This document shows, piece after piece, positions 8,237 to 16,389 of a stretch of 35,804 nt of DNA. Position 1 is the first letter of the stretch, and each line of letters starts with the position of its first letter. The position numbers were made by a program, and so were the translations under genes. The notes under the pieces were generated by a model, which saw only the letters and a program-made list of their open reading frames with translations, was not told the origin of the DNA and did not search any database. This stretch comes from Fimenecus sp963624605. GTDB taxonomy: Bacteria; Bacillota; Clostridia; Oscillospirales; Acutalibacteraceae. The stretch is from positions 1-35,804 of the forward strand of contig CAVFQD010000013.1 in the NCBI GenBank assembly GCA_963624605.1. Direction: 5' to 3'.

Positions 8237-9106
8237 ATGAGAATAGACGATTTTAATCTAAACCGCCGTGAGAGCGAAGCTCTTCGGTCATATGCAGAGA
8301 ACGGTACATTTCCGCAAACCTTTCTCATAGAGGGCGGAACGCTTGAAACGAGGCTTAACCTTGCCCGTTTTCTTGCAAATATGATTGTCTGTAAGGGCGA
8401 GGACGAAAAGCCCTGCGGCATATGCCCCGCCTGTATAAAATGCAGGGCAAATTCAAATCCCGATATAAAGCAATACGGCGAAGAAAAGGAAAACTACACC
8501 TTCAAGGTCGAAACCTCAAGGCAGATAAGGCAGGACGCCTTTGTCATCCCGAACGATTCGGACAAAAAAGTATATATAATAACCGAAGCGCAGAATATGA
8601 ACGACTCCTCGGAGAACGCAATGCTTAAAATTCTCGAAGAGCCGCCGTATTTCGATTACTTCATACTCACCTGCTCGTCAAAAAGCGCAATGCTCGACAC
8701 GATAATTTCAAGGGCGTCACTGATAAGCCTTTCTGACGCAGAGGAAGCATATTCCGAAAAATGCGTTACCCTTGCCGAAAATATCGCAGTCTCGCTTTGT
8801 GCGGATGCGGAGCTCGAGCTGCTTAAAGAGCTCTCTTTCCTCGCAAGCGACAAGGGAAGCTTTCTTGAAACTCTGTCGGTGCTCACAAGGATATTTACCG
8901 ACGCGCTTATCTTTAAGCAGACGGGTAAAAATAATTCGGATTTTTCCGATGTTACGCAGGTGCTGTGCTCAAAGCTTTCGGCAAACAAGCTGTATGCCCT
9001 TATCGGGGAAACGGCAAAGCTTGTCGGATTATTTAAACAAAACGCAAATTACAATTTACTCATAACCGCAATGAGCGGACGCTTACGCTCGGCGGTAGGC
9101 AAATAA
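8237..9106 (+). CDS. holB: DNA polymerase III delta' subunit
   Basis: This 289-residue clamp-loader ATPase-fold protein lacks a proper Walker A loop: residues 30-42 read LIEGG then TLETRL. That is expected for delta', which is a stator and not an ATPase. The zinc module is clear (C52, C60, C63, C66, C69, with spacing PCGICPACIKC). The sensor segment NAMLKILEEPP and the Arg-finger region IISRAS follow, in place of the usual SRC. It works with delta and tau/gamma to load the beta clamp. The pairing with ricT downstream, 11 bp away, is conserved in Bacillota. The ribosome binding site is weak, which suggests translation coupled to the gene before it. Confidence 0.93.
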   Translation: MRIDDFNLNRRESEALRSYAENGTFPQTFLIEGGTLETRLNLARFLANMIVCKGEDEKPCGICPACIKCRANSNPDIKQYGEEKENYTFKVETSRQIRQDAFVIPNDSDKKVYIITEAQNMNDSSENAMLKILEEPPYFDYFILTCSSKSAMLDTIISRASLISLSDAEEAYSEKCVTLAENIAVSLCADAELELLKELSFLASDKGSFLETLSVLTRIFTDALIFKQTGKNNSDFSDVTQVLCSKLSANKLYALIGETAKLVGLFKQNANYNLLITAMSGRLRSAVGK

Positions 9107-9117
9107 AGGAGAAATAT

Positions 9118-9981
9118 ATGGCAGAAATAGTCGGTATAAGATTTAAGAATGTAGGCAAGGTTTACTACTTTGCACCTAACGGAATGACCTTCAAAAAGGG
9201 CGACCGTGCAATAGTCGAAACAGCAAGAGGTCTTGAGTGCGGCGAGGTTGCGATGGAAAACAGAGATGTTCCCGACGACACCATTGTAAATCCGCTCAAG
9301 CCCGTAATCAGACCTGCTACCGAGGCTGATTTGAAAACGGTTGAGCAGAACAAGGAAAAAGAAAAAAAAGCGTATAAGATATGTGAGGAAAAAATCGCTC
9401 GACACGGACTTGAAATGAAGCTTGTCGATGTTGAATACACCTTTGATTCGAGCAAGATCCTTTTCTATTTTACCGCCGACGGCAGAGTTGACTTCCGTGA
9501 GCTTGTAAAGGACCTTGCAAGCGTTTTCAGAACAAGAATTGAATTAAGGCAGATAGGCGTAAGGGATGAAGCAAAAATGCTCGGCGGCTTCGGAATATGC
9601 GGCAGACCGTTCTGCTGCAAGTCATTTCTCGGCGAGTTCCAGCCCGTTTCCATTAAAATGGCAAAGGAACAGGGCATGTCATTAAACCCCGTAAAGATCA
9701 GCGGAACCTGCGGCAGACTTATGTGCTGTCTCAAATATGAGCAGGACACCTACGAGCATCTATTGCGCCACACCCCCAAGGTCGGCGCAATTGTCGAAAC
9801 CGTTGAAGGCAGAGGCACGGTAATTGAAAACAACCTTATAACGGGTATGCTCAAAATAAGGCTTGACAGACGAAGCGACGCCGCTCCGATAACGGTTGAA
9901 CGCCACAGCGTCAAGCTTATAAAGGACGCTCAGATTAAGCTTGACAGGAAAGAAATTGAGGCGCTGAAAGGCATTGAATAA
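9118..9981 (+). CDS. ricT: PSP1-domain protein RicT (YaaT)
   Basis: This is a 287-residue PSP1 protein. Two cysteine motifs are intact, CGRPFCC (C161, C166, C167) and CGRLMCC (C198, C203, C204). In Bacillus subtilis RicT, cysteines of this kind help hold Fe-S clusters in the RicA-RicF-RicT complex. That complex promotes RNase Y-dependent mRNA maturation and affects Spo0A phosphorylation. No ricA or ricF homologue lies nearby. An AAAGGAG site sits 7 nt upstream of the ATG. The gene closes the citrate synthase-to-ricT cluster, and a separate promoter for the ferredoxin starts 16 bp later. Confidence 0.93.
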   Translation: MAEIVGIRFKNVGKVYYFAPNGMTFKKGDRAIVETARGLECGEVAMENRDVPDDTIVNPLKPVIRPATEADLKTVEQNKEKEKKAYKICEEKIARHGLEMKLVDVEYTFDSSKILFYFTADGRVDFRELVKDLASVFRTRIELRQIGVRDEAKMLGGFGICGRPFCCKSFLGEFQPVSIKMAKEQGMSLNPVKISGTCGRLMCCLKYEQDTYEHLLRHTPKVGAIVETVEGRGTVIENNLITGMLKIRLDRRSDAAPITVERHSVKLIKDAQIKLDRKEIEALKGIE

Positions 9982-9997
9982 AATTCATAAAAAGCAC

Positions 9998-10025
9998 TTG
10001 ATATTTTGAAAAATTGTGTTACAAT
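9998..10025 (+). promoter_or_regulatory. Promoter of the ferredoxin gene
   Basis: -35 TTGATA (9998-10003), 16-bp spacer, -10 TACAAT (10020-10025), with an extended-10 TG two bases before it. It lies directly after the ricT stop and makes the ferredoxin an independent, probably highly expressed unit. Confidence 0.75.
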
Positions 10026-10058
10026 GTAAATCAATAAATAACAAGGGAGGTAAGAATT

Positions 10059-10229
10059 ATGGCATACAAAATCAGTGATGATTGCATTACCTGCGGTGCA
10101 TGCGCTGCAGAATGTCCCGTTGAAGCTATTTCAGACGGCGGCGATAAGTATGTAATCGATGCAGATACCTGCATCAGCTGCGGCAACTGCGCAGAAGTTT
10201 GCCCCGTAGGAGCTCCCGCTCAGGAATAA
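10059..10229 (+). CDS. Small 2[4Fe-4S] ferredoxin
   Basis: This 56-residue clostridial-type ferredoxin is easily missed because of its size. It has two full cluster motifs, CITCGACAAECP and CISCGNCAEVCP, so all eight cysteines are present in CxxCxxCxxxCP order. It carries low-potential electrons for pyruvate:ferredoxin oxidoreductase, hydrogenase and similar anaerobic enzymes in the cytoplasm. A strong GGGAGG site lies 9 nt upstream of the ATG. It is monocistronic, with its own promoter before and its own terminator after. Confidence 0.95.
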   Translation: MAYKISDDCITCGACAAECPVEAISDGGDKYVIDADTCISCGNCAEVCPVGAPAQE

Positions 10230-10251
10230 TCCTTAGGAAAAGCTGTTACAT

Positions 10252-10280
10252 AAAGACCCGATTTACGGGTCTTTATTTTT
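10252..10280 (+). terminator. Rho-independent terminator of the ferredoxin
   Basis: AAAGACCCG (10252-10260) pairs with CGGGTCTTT (10266-10274) around a 5-nt loop and is followed by a T-run. Confidence 0.9.
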
Positions 10281-10285
10281 TTGCC

Positions 10286-10314
10286 TTGACATAAGACAAT
10301 AAAAATTATATAAT
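10286..10314 (+). promoter_or_regulatory. Consensus promoter of the Fur-exporter operon
   Basis: Perfect -35 TTGACA (10286-10291), 17-bp spacer, perfect -10 TATAAT (10309-10314). A promoter this strong normally needs a repressor, and a 23-bp palindrome lies immediately downstream. Confidence 0.9.
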
Positions 10315-10317
10315 TGC

Positions 10318-10340
10318 AAATTGAAATTCGTTTTCAATTT
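10318..10340. promoter_or_regulatory. Fur-box-like operator
   Basis: AAATTGAAA (10318-10326) and TTTCAATTT (10332-10340) are perfect 9-bp inverted repeats around a 5-bp centre. They cover the predicted transcription start of the fur-family gene. The AT-rich symmetric design fits a Fur/Zur/PerR-type box, so metal-dependent autoregulation is likely. The exact metal cannot be told. Confidence 0.65.
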
Positions 10341-10357
10341 CATTTCGGAGGCGGAAT

Positions 10358-10762
10358 ATGGGATATACGACAAAGCAGAGCACTGAAATTCTTGATTTTT
10401 TGAAGAATAATAAGGACAGACACCTCACAGCCGAGGACGTTTTTTATTCCCTGCGCCAAAGCGGCTGCAATATCGGCAGAACAACCGTTTACCGCCACCT
10501 TGAAAGGCTTCACGGAGACGGAGTTATAAGAAAATACGTCCTCGGAGACGGCGGCTGTGCCTGCTATCAGTATTTTGAAGTTTCCGGCGACTGCCACAGG
10601 CATTACCACTTAAAATGCCTTAAATGCGGCAAGCTTCTGCACGCCGAGTGTGAGTTCTTAAACAGCCTGTCGGAACATATAGAAAAAGAGCACGACTTTC
10701 TCATTGACGGAGAGAAAACCGTGCTTTACGGCATTTGCGGAGAGTGCCGCAGAAAGGATTGA
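10358..10762 (+). CDS. Fur-family metalloregulator
   Basis: This 134-residue protein has an N-terminal winged helix (residues about 1-80; recognition region CNIGRTTVYRHLERL) and a C-terminal metal-binding and dimer domain. The His/Cys-rich segment CHRHYHLKCLKCGKLLH and the C-terminal CGEC give two CxxC pairs, the structural zinc site of the family. Which member it is (Fur, Zur, Mur or PerR) cannot be decided from sequence alone. It probably represses its own operon through the palindrome at 10318. The downstream gene, 6 bp away, is a metal exporter, so it likely controls metal homeostasis. A CGGAGG site 7 nt upstream supports the ATG. Confidence 0.92.
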   Translation: MGYTTKQSTEILDFLKNNKDRHLTAEDVFYSLRQSGCNIGRTTVYRHLERLHGDGVIRKYVLGDGGCACYQYFEVSGDCHRHYHLKCLKCGKLLHAECEFLNSLSEHIEKEHDFLIDGEKTVLYGICGECRRKD

Positions 10763-10768
10763 TTTTAA

Positions 10769-11629
10769 TTGCTTGATATATTAAAGGATGTTGTTCTTGA
10801 CACGGCGCTTGACTGCCTGAAAATGCTGCCGTTTTTGTTTTTCGCTTTTCTTTTGCTTGAAGCGGTAGAGCACCACACATCAAAAAAGACTGATAAAATT
10901 CTCGCAAAATCGGGCAGCTTCGGTCCGCTTGTCGGCGCATTGCTCGGTTGTGTTCCCCAGTGCGGTTTTTCGGTTTTTGCCGCAAACCTGTATTCAGGCG
11001 GTCTTATAGGGCTCGGAACGCTTGTTGCGGTTTTTCTCTCCACATCGGACGAGGCTGTGATAATTATGTTCTCACACCCGGAAAGCAAAGCGGAAATACT
11101 CAAGCTCATAGCCGTAAAAATCATCATTGCGGTATTTTTCGGATATATAATAACACTTTTTGAAAAGAAAAAGCCCGAGCCGGAAAAGCATGTCGGGGAC
11201 CTGTGCGAGGACGAGCACTGCGGTTGCCATGACGAGCACGGAGGAATATTGAAGCCTGCGCTTCGGCACACCGTAAAGATTTTCGGCTTTCTTGTGCTGA
11301 CGGTGTTCATTCTTAACCTTGCGGTAGAATTTCTCGGCATGGAGCGAATTTCAAAACTGCTGTTGTCCGACTCTGTTTTTCAGCCGTTCCTTTCGGCTGT
11401 AATCGGAATGATTCCCAACTGCGCCGCTTCGATTTTGCTCACGGAGCTGTACCTTAAAGGCGCAATAAGCTTTGCCTCGGTAATCTCAGGGCTTTCCATG
11501 GGTGCCGGTGCCGGACTTATAGTTATGTTCCGCGAAAACAGAAATGTTAAGGAAAACCTTAAAATCGTTGCAATTATGTATATCTGCTCGGTGCTGTCAG
11601 GCATTGCGGTTTCATTTTTGCCGATATGA
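10769..11629 (+). CDS. Putative heavy-metal exporter (ArsP_2-like)
   Basis: This 286-residue, roughly eight-to-ten-helix membrane protein has an internal two-fold repeat. The segment around GALLGCVPQCGFSVF (56-70) is echoed by VIGMIPNCAASILLTELY in the second half. This is the layout of the 10-TM putative manganese/arsenic exporter family. Between the halves is a metal-ligand-rich loop, HVGDLCEDEHCGCHDEH (141-157), with four His and three Cys, suited to sensing or handing over a metal ion. The start is TTG with AAAGGA about 9 nt upstream. It is co-transcribed with the fur-family gene under a Fur-box-like operator, consistent with efflux of a divalent metal. The ion is inferred, not shown. Confidence 0.8.
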   Translation: MLDILKDVVLDTALDCLKMLPFLFFAFLLLEAVEHHTSKKTDKILAKSGSFGPLVGALLGCVPQCGFSVFAANLYSGGLIGLGTLVAVFLSTSDEAVIIMFSHPESKAEILKLIAVKIIIAVFFGYIITLFEKKKPEPEKHVGDLCEDEHCGCHDEHGGILKPALRHTVKIFGFLVLTVFILNLAVEFLGMERISKLLLSDSVFQPFLSAVIGMIPNCAASILLTELYLKGAISFASVISGLSMGAGAGLIVMFRENRNVKENLKIVAIMYICSVLSGIAVSFLPI

Positions 11630-11659
11630 TTTTCAAATAATTTTTACGGACTTACCCTT

Positions 11660-11936
11660 GGCTGAGCGTTCATAAGAAAGTATCGGTTTCTCGCATAGGA
11701 ATTCGGTACGCATTTGTCGGAAAGCCTCGCAAGGCGACAGCCTTGCTTCGTTTCCCAACTTCTGCATAAAAGAATTTTTATAGCTACGAAACTGCAACGC
11801 ACTTCAAAATGATATATTTTTGATACAAGAAAAGGCAACCCCCGCAGATAATGCTGACGCATATCTGTGGGGGTTAACGCATTATTGTGCAAAAAGATGT
11901 TATTTTGAAGCAAAACTGCCTTATTAACGCTCAGCC
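11660..11936 (-). repeat. 277-bp structured repeat, copy A
   Basis: This is the reverse complement of the element at 34999-35274. By eye there are about 17 differences including one indel, roughly 94% identity. The ends are 17-bp terminal inverted repeats matching at 16 of 17 positions: GGCTGAGCGTTCATAAG (11660-11676) and CTTATTAACGCTCAGCC (11920-11936). Inside are a long hairpin (11837-11850 with 11862-11875) and a second perfect stem, GCAAGGC/GCCTTGC. It fills the gap between the exporter gene and the V-ATPase operon and holds no gene. On the minus strand the long hairpin is followed by a U-rich tract, so it may also end the V-ATPase transcript. No transposase is present. It is MITE-like or a structured RNA. 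Confidence 0.85.
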
Positions 11937-11968
11937 TTTGAAGCCCTGTTTTTGCATACATAATACAA

Positions 11969-12589
11969 TTATTTGTTTTTGACTTTTTCCTTTGTGCTCT
12001 TGACAACCTTGAGGCGTGTAAAATCCTCACGCTCTTTTTCGTCGAGAGCTTCGGAAATGAATTTAACCGTTTGCGTAAACCTCGGTATCATAATGTTATT
12101 GAGTGCGTTCGCCCTCTTCTGCGTTTTCTTTATCGCGTCGGCAAGACGATAGATTGAGGTCTGCGTTTCAACAAGCTTGACGCTGAGCTTTTTAGCCTCG
12201 TTGAAATTGAAATAAGCCTCGTCAAGATAAGAATTTGTGGTGTCAAAGCCGTAATAGTTTTTCATATCCTGCTCGTCGAGGGTTATCTGCGGAATTTCAA
12301 CGCCCATAACGCTCTTGTAATCAACCTTAAGCGTATCGTCAAGCGGAACGGTGCGTGCGTAATCGGAGCAAAGTCCAAGCGTTATATTCGCCTTTTGCAG
12401 TGACGCATACGCCTTTTTGTACGCCTCGTTTATTGTGCTTTCGACTTCCTTCGCCTCGTCAACAAGCTGCATCATCTCACGCACAAGTATGTTTCTTTTC
12501 CTGTCCATAAGCTCATAGCCGAGCTTTGCAAGGGAAAGCGATTTCTGCGTTGCCATAAGATTGGCTTTTGTCGGGAAAACCTGCGCCAT
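11969..12589 (-). CDS. ntpD: V-type ATPase subunit D
   Basis: This 206-residue subunit D forms the long antiparallel coiled coil of the central rotor shaft, which transmits torque between the A3B3 head and the membrane ring. The N-terminal FPTKANLMATQKSLSLAKLG is the family signature. Long helices at both ends flank a more variable middle, as expected. The extreme C-terminus is Lys-rich. It is the last gene of the operon, 29 bp after subunit B, with an AAAGGAG site 9 nt upstream of the ATG. The repeat element follows within about 30 bp. Confidence 0.95.
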   Translation of the reverse strand: MAQVFPTKANLMATQKSLSLAKLGYELMDRKRNILVREMMQLVDEAKEVESTINEAYKKAYASLQKANITLGLCSDYARTVPLDDTLKVDYKSVMGVEIPQITLDEQDMKNYYGFDTTNSYLDEAYFNFNEAKKLSVKLVETQTSIYRLADAIKKTQKRANALNNIMIPRFTQTVKFISEALDEKEREDFTRLKVVKSTKEKVKNK

Positions 12590-12618
12590 TTACTCACGCT
12601 CCTTTCATTGAAGCTTTA

Positions 12619-13995
12619 TTATTTTACTGCGCCCTTATAGTGCTTCTCGATGGTCTTGTCGTCAACACGGTCAAGCATATTTCTCGGCAATGCCGAAAGG
12701 AGCTCCCAACCGAGGTCAAGCGTTTCGTTGATGCTTCTGTTCTCGGTAAAGCTCTGGTTGATAAACCTCTTCTCGAACTCGTTGCCGAAGTTAAGAAGCA
12801 GCTTATCCTCCTTGCTCAACTCGTCCTCGCCGATAACCGAGGCAAGCGCCTTTGCGTCCTGAACCTTTGCATAGGTTGCAAGAAGCTGGTTCGCAAGGGT
12901 CTGATGGTCCTCTCTCGTAGCGCCCTCGCCTATGCCGTCCTTCATAAGACGGGAAAGCGACGGAAGAACGCTTACGGGCGGATAAATACCCTTGTAGTCA
13001 AGCTCACGGTCAAGAACTATCTGACCCTCCGTGATGTATCCCGTAAGGTCGGGAATGGGGTGCGTAATGTCGTCGTTGGGCATTGTAAGAATCGGTATCT
13101 GTGTAACCGAGCCCTCGCAGCCGTTAATCATACCCGCTCTCTCATAAAGCGAGGCAAGGTCGGAATAAAGATAGCCCGGGAAGCCCTTACGGCCGGGAAT
13201 TTCGCCCTTTGAGCTTGAGAACTCACGCAAAGCCTCACAGTATGAGGTCATATCCGTCATAATTACAAGTATGTGCTTATGAAGCGTAAACGCAAGATAC
13301 TCCGCAATGGTAAGCGCACATTTCGGGGTCATAATTCTTTCGATAATCGGGTCGTTTGCAAGGTTTAAGAGCATTACAACCCTGTTCATAACATTTGCCT
13401 CTTCAAACGAATTGCGGAAGTACATTGCAACATCGTTTTTAACGCCCATTGCGGCGAAAACTATCGCAAAATCGTCTCCGTCGGAAATTGTAGCCTGACG
13501 GACAAGCTGAACGGCAAGCTCGTTGTGCTTCATACCGGAGCCCGAGAAAATGGGAAGCTTCTGACCTCTGATAAGCGTTGTAAGAGCATCGATTGAAGAA
13601 ATACCAGTCTGAATGAAATTCCTCGGATACTCTCTCGAAACAGGATTTATCGGAGAGCCGTTTACATCTCTTTTTTCATCGGGATAAATCTCGCCGAGAC
13701 CGTCTATGGGTCTGCCGAGACCGTCAAGCGTTCTGCCGAGAATTTCGGGTGAAAGCGAAACCTCCATGGTCTTGCCCATAAGGGTTGTCGTAACATTGCT
13801 CATGGAAATGCCTCTTGTACCCTCAAAGACCTGAACCGTAATTCTCTCGCCGTCGATTTTAACTATTCTGCCCGTTCTGACGGTTCCGTCGTTGAGCCTT
13901 AACTCTACCATTTCCTCCGCCGAAGCGTCCTTTACATGGTCCAATACGACAAGAGAGCCGTTGATTTCATCGATGTTTAAGTGCTTAATAATCAA
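12619..13995 (-). CDS. ntpB: V-type ATPase subunit B
   Basis: This 458-residue subunit is the non-catalytic partner in the A3B3 hexamer. The beta-barrel domain is at about 1-70. The central nucleotide-binding fold follows, without a true P-loop (LPIFSGSGMKHNELAVQ at the P-loop position), then PGRKGFPGYLYSDLA and the interface segment EGSVTQIPILTMPNDDITHPIPDLTGYI with its conserved arginine nearby. The length is standard. The start is TTG at 13993-13995, chosen because AGGTGA lies 6 nt upstream and the protein then begins at the family's usual position. It is 14 bp downstream of subunit A. Confidence 0.95.
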   Translation of the reverse strand: MIIKHLNIDEINGSLVVLDHVKDASAEEMVELRLNDGTVRTGRIVKIDGERITVQVFEGTRGISMSNVTTTLMGKTMEVSLSPEILGRTLDGLGRPIDGLGEIYPDEKRDVNGSPINPVSREYPRNFIQTGISSIDALTTLIRGQKLPIFSGSGMKHNELAVQLVRQATISDGDDFAIVFAAMGVKNDVAMYFRNSFEEANVMNRVVMLLNLANDPIIERIMTPKCALTIAEYLAFTLHKHILVIMTDMTSYCEALREFSSSKGEIPGRKGFPGYLYSDLASLYERAGMINGCEGSVTQIPILTMPNDDITHPIPDLTGYITEGQIVLDRELDYKGIYPPVSVLPSLSRLMKDGIGEGATREDHQTLANQLLATYAKVQDAKALASVIGEDELSKEDKLLLNFGNEFEKRFINQSFTENRSINETLDLGWELLSALPRNMLDRVDDKTIEKHYKGAVK

Positions 13996-14009
13996 TTCTG
14001 CTCACCTGC

Positions 14010-15764
14010 CTATCTCATTATTAAATCAAGCTGAACATCAATTTCCTTGATGCAGTCGTCAATCATTGAAAGCTTATCGTTCGGAACATCGTATTTCATC
14101 TGTACAAGCCTGTCGAAAAGTCCCGTGGCAAGTATCTTTGAAATGGGTATCTGCCTTGCCACGACTTCCTTTGAACGGTGGTAAAGATGAAGAATTGCGT
14201 CCATCATCTTATACTGCTTTTCAAGCGGAACGAAGGTGTCCTCCTTGTGGAAGGCGTTCTGCTGTAAGAAGCCTACCCTGATTACCCTTGCCGTTTCGAT
14301 TATCAGCTTCTGGTCGTCTGGAAGGACATCGGAGCCGATAAGCTTAACAATCTCCATAAGAGAATTTTCTTCAAGCAACAGCGAGCATATCTCTTCACGC
14401 TTTTCTATAAAGTCGGGAGCGATATTATCCCTGTACCACGCCGAAAGGTCGCCTATGTACTCACTGTAAGACAAATTCCAGTTGATTGCCGGATAGTGTC
14501 TTGCATATGCGAGCGATTTATCAAGCGCCCAGAAGCAACGGGTAAATCTCTTTGTGTTCTGTGTAACAGGCTCCGAGAAGTCCGAGCCTTGCGGAGAAAC
14601 CGCACCGATAAGCGTAATTGAGCCCTCGGTTGAGTTGAGGTTTTCAACATATCCCGAACGCTCATAGAACTCGGAAAGTCTTGAGGGAAGATATGCCGGG
14701 AAGCCTTCGTCGGCGGGCATTTCTTCAAGTCGTCCCGAGATTTCACGCAACGCCTCCGCCCAACGGGAGGTGGAGTCCGCCATCAGCGCCGTGTGATAAC
14801 CCATATCACGGTAATATTCCGCAAGGGTAATACCCGTGTAAATGGAAGCCTCACGAGCCGCAACGGGCATATTTGAAGTGTTAGCGATAAGCACCGTTCT
14901 CGAAAGCAACGGCTTCTGTGATTTCGGGTCGATAAGCTCCGAAAACTCAGTAAGTACCTGCGTCATTTCGTTTCCGCGCTCGCCGCAGCCGACATAGATG
15001 ATTATATCTGCGTCGCACCACTTTGCAAGCTGGTGCTGAGTCATTGTTTTACCTGTACCGAAGCCTCCGGGGATAGCCGCCGCGCCGCCCTTTGCTATCG
15101 GGAAAACGGAGTCGATTACTCGCTGACCCGTGATAAGCGGTTTAACAGCCGGAAGTCTTTTCTTTATAGGTCTCGGGTTACGGATGGGCCACTTCTGGCA
15201 AAGGGTTAAATCCTTTATCTCGCCCGAGTCGGTTTTTAATTTGATTATGGTATCGTTTACGGTGTATTCGCCGTCGGGGGCAACCTCCGTTACCTCGCCC
15301 GAAAGATACGGCGATACCATAGCCTTATGTGTGATAATATCGGTTTCGGGGCACTCTGCGAAAATATCGCCGCCTGAAAGACGGTCGCCAACCTTGACCT
15401 TTACGGTAACCGAATATTTCTTTTCGGTGTCAAGCGAGCTGAAGTTTGCGCCTCTGCCTATGAACGGACCGAATTTCTTTTCAATCTCGGGCAAGGGTCT
15501 CTCGATACCGTCAAAGATGTTTCCGAGAATTCCGGGACCCAGCGTAACGCTCATGGGCGAGCCTGTGGATACAACGGGTTCGCCGGGTTTAAGACCCGTG
15601 GTCTCCTCATAAACCTGTATTGTCGTAAAGTCGGAGTCAACCTTGATTACCTCGCCGATAAGTCCCGCATTGCCGACATAAACCGTCTCCATCATTTCAA
15701 GGTCGGTCTTACCTTTTACGGTAACGACAGGGCCGTTAATGCCGAATATTTTGTTTTCCTGCAT
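14010..15764 (-). CDS. ntpA: V-type ATPase catalytic subunit A
   Basis: This 584-residue catalytic subunit has the P-loop GGFGTGKT at 233-240, followed by the family motif IIYVGCGERGNEM with the catalytic Glu. SRWAEALREISGRLEEMPADEG and the aspartate- and serine-rich interface segments come after it. The extra non-homologous insertion between barrel and P-loop (about 110-190) separates V/A-type A subunits from F-type beta. It hydrolyses or makes ATP at the A/B interface, coupled to H+ or Na+ movement. AAGGAGG upstream of the ATG supports the start. It lies between subunits E and B. Confidence 0.97.
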   Translation of the reverse strand: MQENKIFGINGPVVTVKGKTDLEMMETVYVGNAGLIGEVIKVDSDFTTIQVYEETTGLKPGEPVVSTGSPMSVTLGPGILGNIFDGIERPLPEIEKKFGPFIGRGANFSSLDTEKKYSVTVKVKVGDRLSGGDIFAECPETDIITHKAMVSPYLSGEVTEVAPDGEYTVNDTIIKLKTDSGEIKDLTLCQKWPIRNPRPIKKRLPAVKPLITGQRVIDSVFPIAKGGAAAIPGGFGTGKTMTQHQLAKWCDADIIIYVGCGERGNEMTQVLTEFSELIDPKSQKPLLSRTVLIANTSNMPVAAREASIYTGITLAEYYRDMGYHTALMADSTSRWAEALREISGRLEEMPADEGFPAYLPSRLSEFYERSGYVENLNSTEGSITLIGAVSPQGSDFSEPVTQNTKRFTRCFWALDKSLAYARHYPAINWNLSYSEYIGDLSAWYRDNIAPDFIEKREEICSLLLEENSLMEIVKLIGSDVLPDDQKLIIETARVIRVGFLQQNAFHKEDTFVPLEKQYKMMDAILHLYHRSKEVVARQIPISKILATGLFDRLVQMKYDVPNDKLSMIDDCIKEIDVQLDLIMR

Positions 15765-15777
15765 AATTTCGCCCTCC

Positions 15778-16371
15778 TTATATCTTCAAGCCGGAATTTT
15801 CGAGGAACCATTCCTTCTGTTCTTCGAATTTAACATCAAGCGAATTGTCATAAAGGCAGCCCGAGTCCTTGTCGTGCGCTTTGACGCCGCCGAGAACGAT
15901 TTCATTGCTCTTTAAGAACTTCAAATTGTCGTTGAGCAGGGCTTTTTTGATGTCTGCCTCGTGCTTCAAGTCCTTTTCGGAAAGATAATAAACCGTGTTT
16001 TCGGAAGCGTTTTTGTATATTTCCTTAACCGATTTTACAAGGTACTCGACATACTCTGTGCTGTCGGTAAAGCTCTCTATCTGCTGTACGGCAGACGAAA
16101 AGACCTTTTGAGTCAGCTCGTTTCTCAAAGCGGAGAGCTCTTTTTTCGCTTCCTCCTCGGCTGCCGAAACAGCCTTGTTCTTTTCCGATTTTATTCTTGA
16201 TGTTTCATATTTTATGTAGCTGTCACAACGGGCTTCGGCGTCCTTTTCAAACGCGTCGATCCGCTGATTTTTGATAAACTCTGTCTCTTCGTTTATCGTT
16301 TTGCACTTTTCTTTCGCCATTTTGCGAATAGCGTCGGTAAATGCTTTTGCATTGTTTTCAAAAGCGCTCAA
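15778..16371 (-). CDS. ntpE: V-type ATPase subunit E
   Basis: This subunit of about 197 residues forms the peripheral stalk with the G/H subunit. The N-terminal half is a charged helix rich in Lys and Glu (coiled coil to about residue 100). The C-terminal domain binds the head and carries ...SGCLYDNSLDVKFEEQ. I place the start at the TTG at 16369-16371, because AGAGGTG lies 6 nt upstream. A GTG nine bases earlier (16380) is possible but its ribosome binding site would touch the start codon. It follows subunit F closely and precedes subunit A by 13 bp. Confidence 0.88.
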   Translation of the reverse strand: MSAFENNAKAFTDAIRKMAKEKCKTINEETEFIKNQRIDAFEKDAEARCDSYIKYETSRIKSEKNKAVSAAEEEAKKELSALRNELTQKVFSSAVQQIESFTDSTEYVEYLVKSVKEIYKNASENTVYYLSEKDLKHEADIKKALLNDNLKFLKSNEIVLGGVKAHDKDSGCLYDNSLDVKFEEQKEWFLENSGLKI

Positions 16372-16389
16372 TTCGTTCACCTCTTCGCA

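Noticed and set aside
11644..12030. A 128-codon minus-strand reading frame sharing a stretch of about 60 near-identical residues with a 126-codon frame at 35042-35422
   Set aside because: The similarity is that of the DNA repeat itself and includes non-coding ends and hairpins. Neither frame has a ribosome binding site, and both run into real neighbouring genes in other frames.
12568..13212. A long open frame of 214 codons on the plus strand antisense to V-ATPase subunit B
   Set aside because: It is antisense shadow of a highly conserved gene, with no promoter, ribosome binding site or recognisable protein features.
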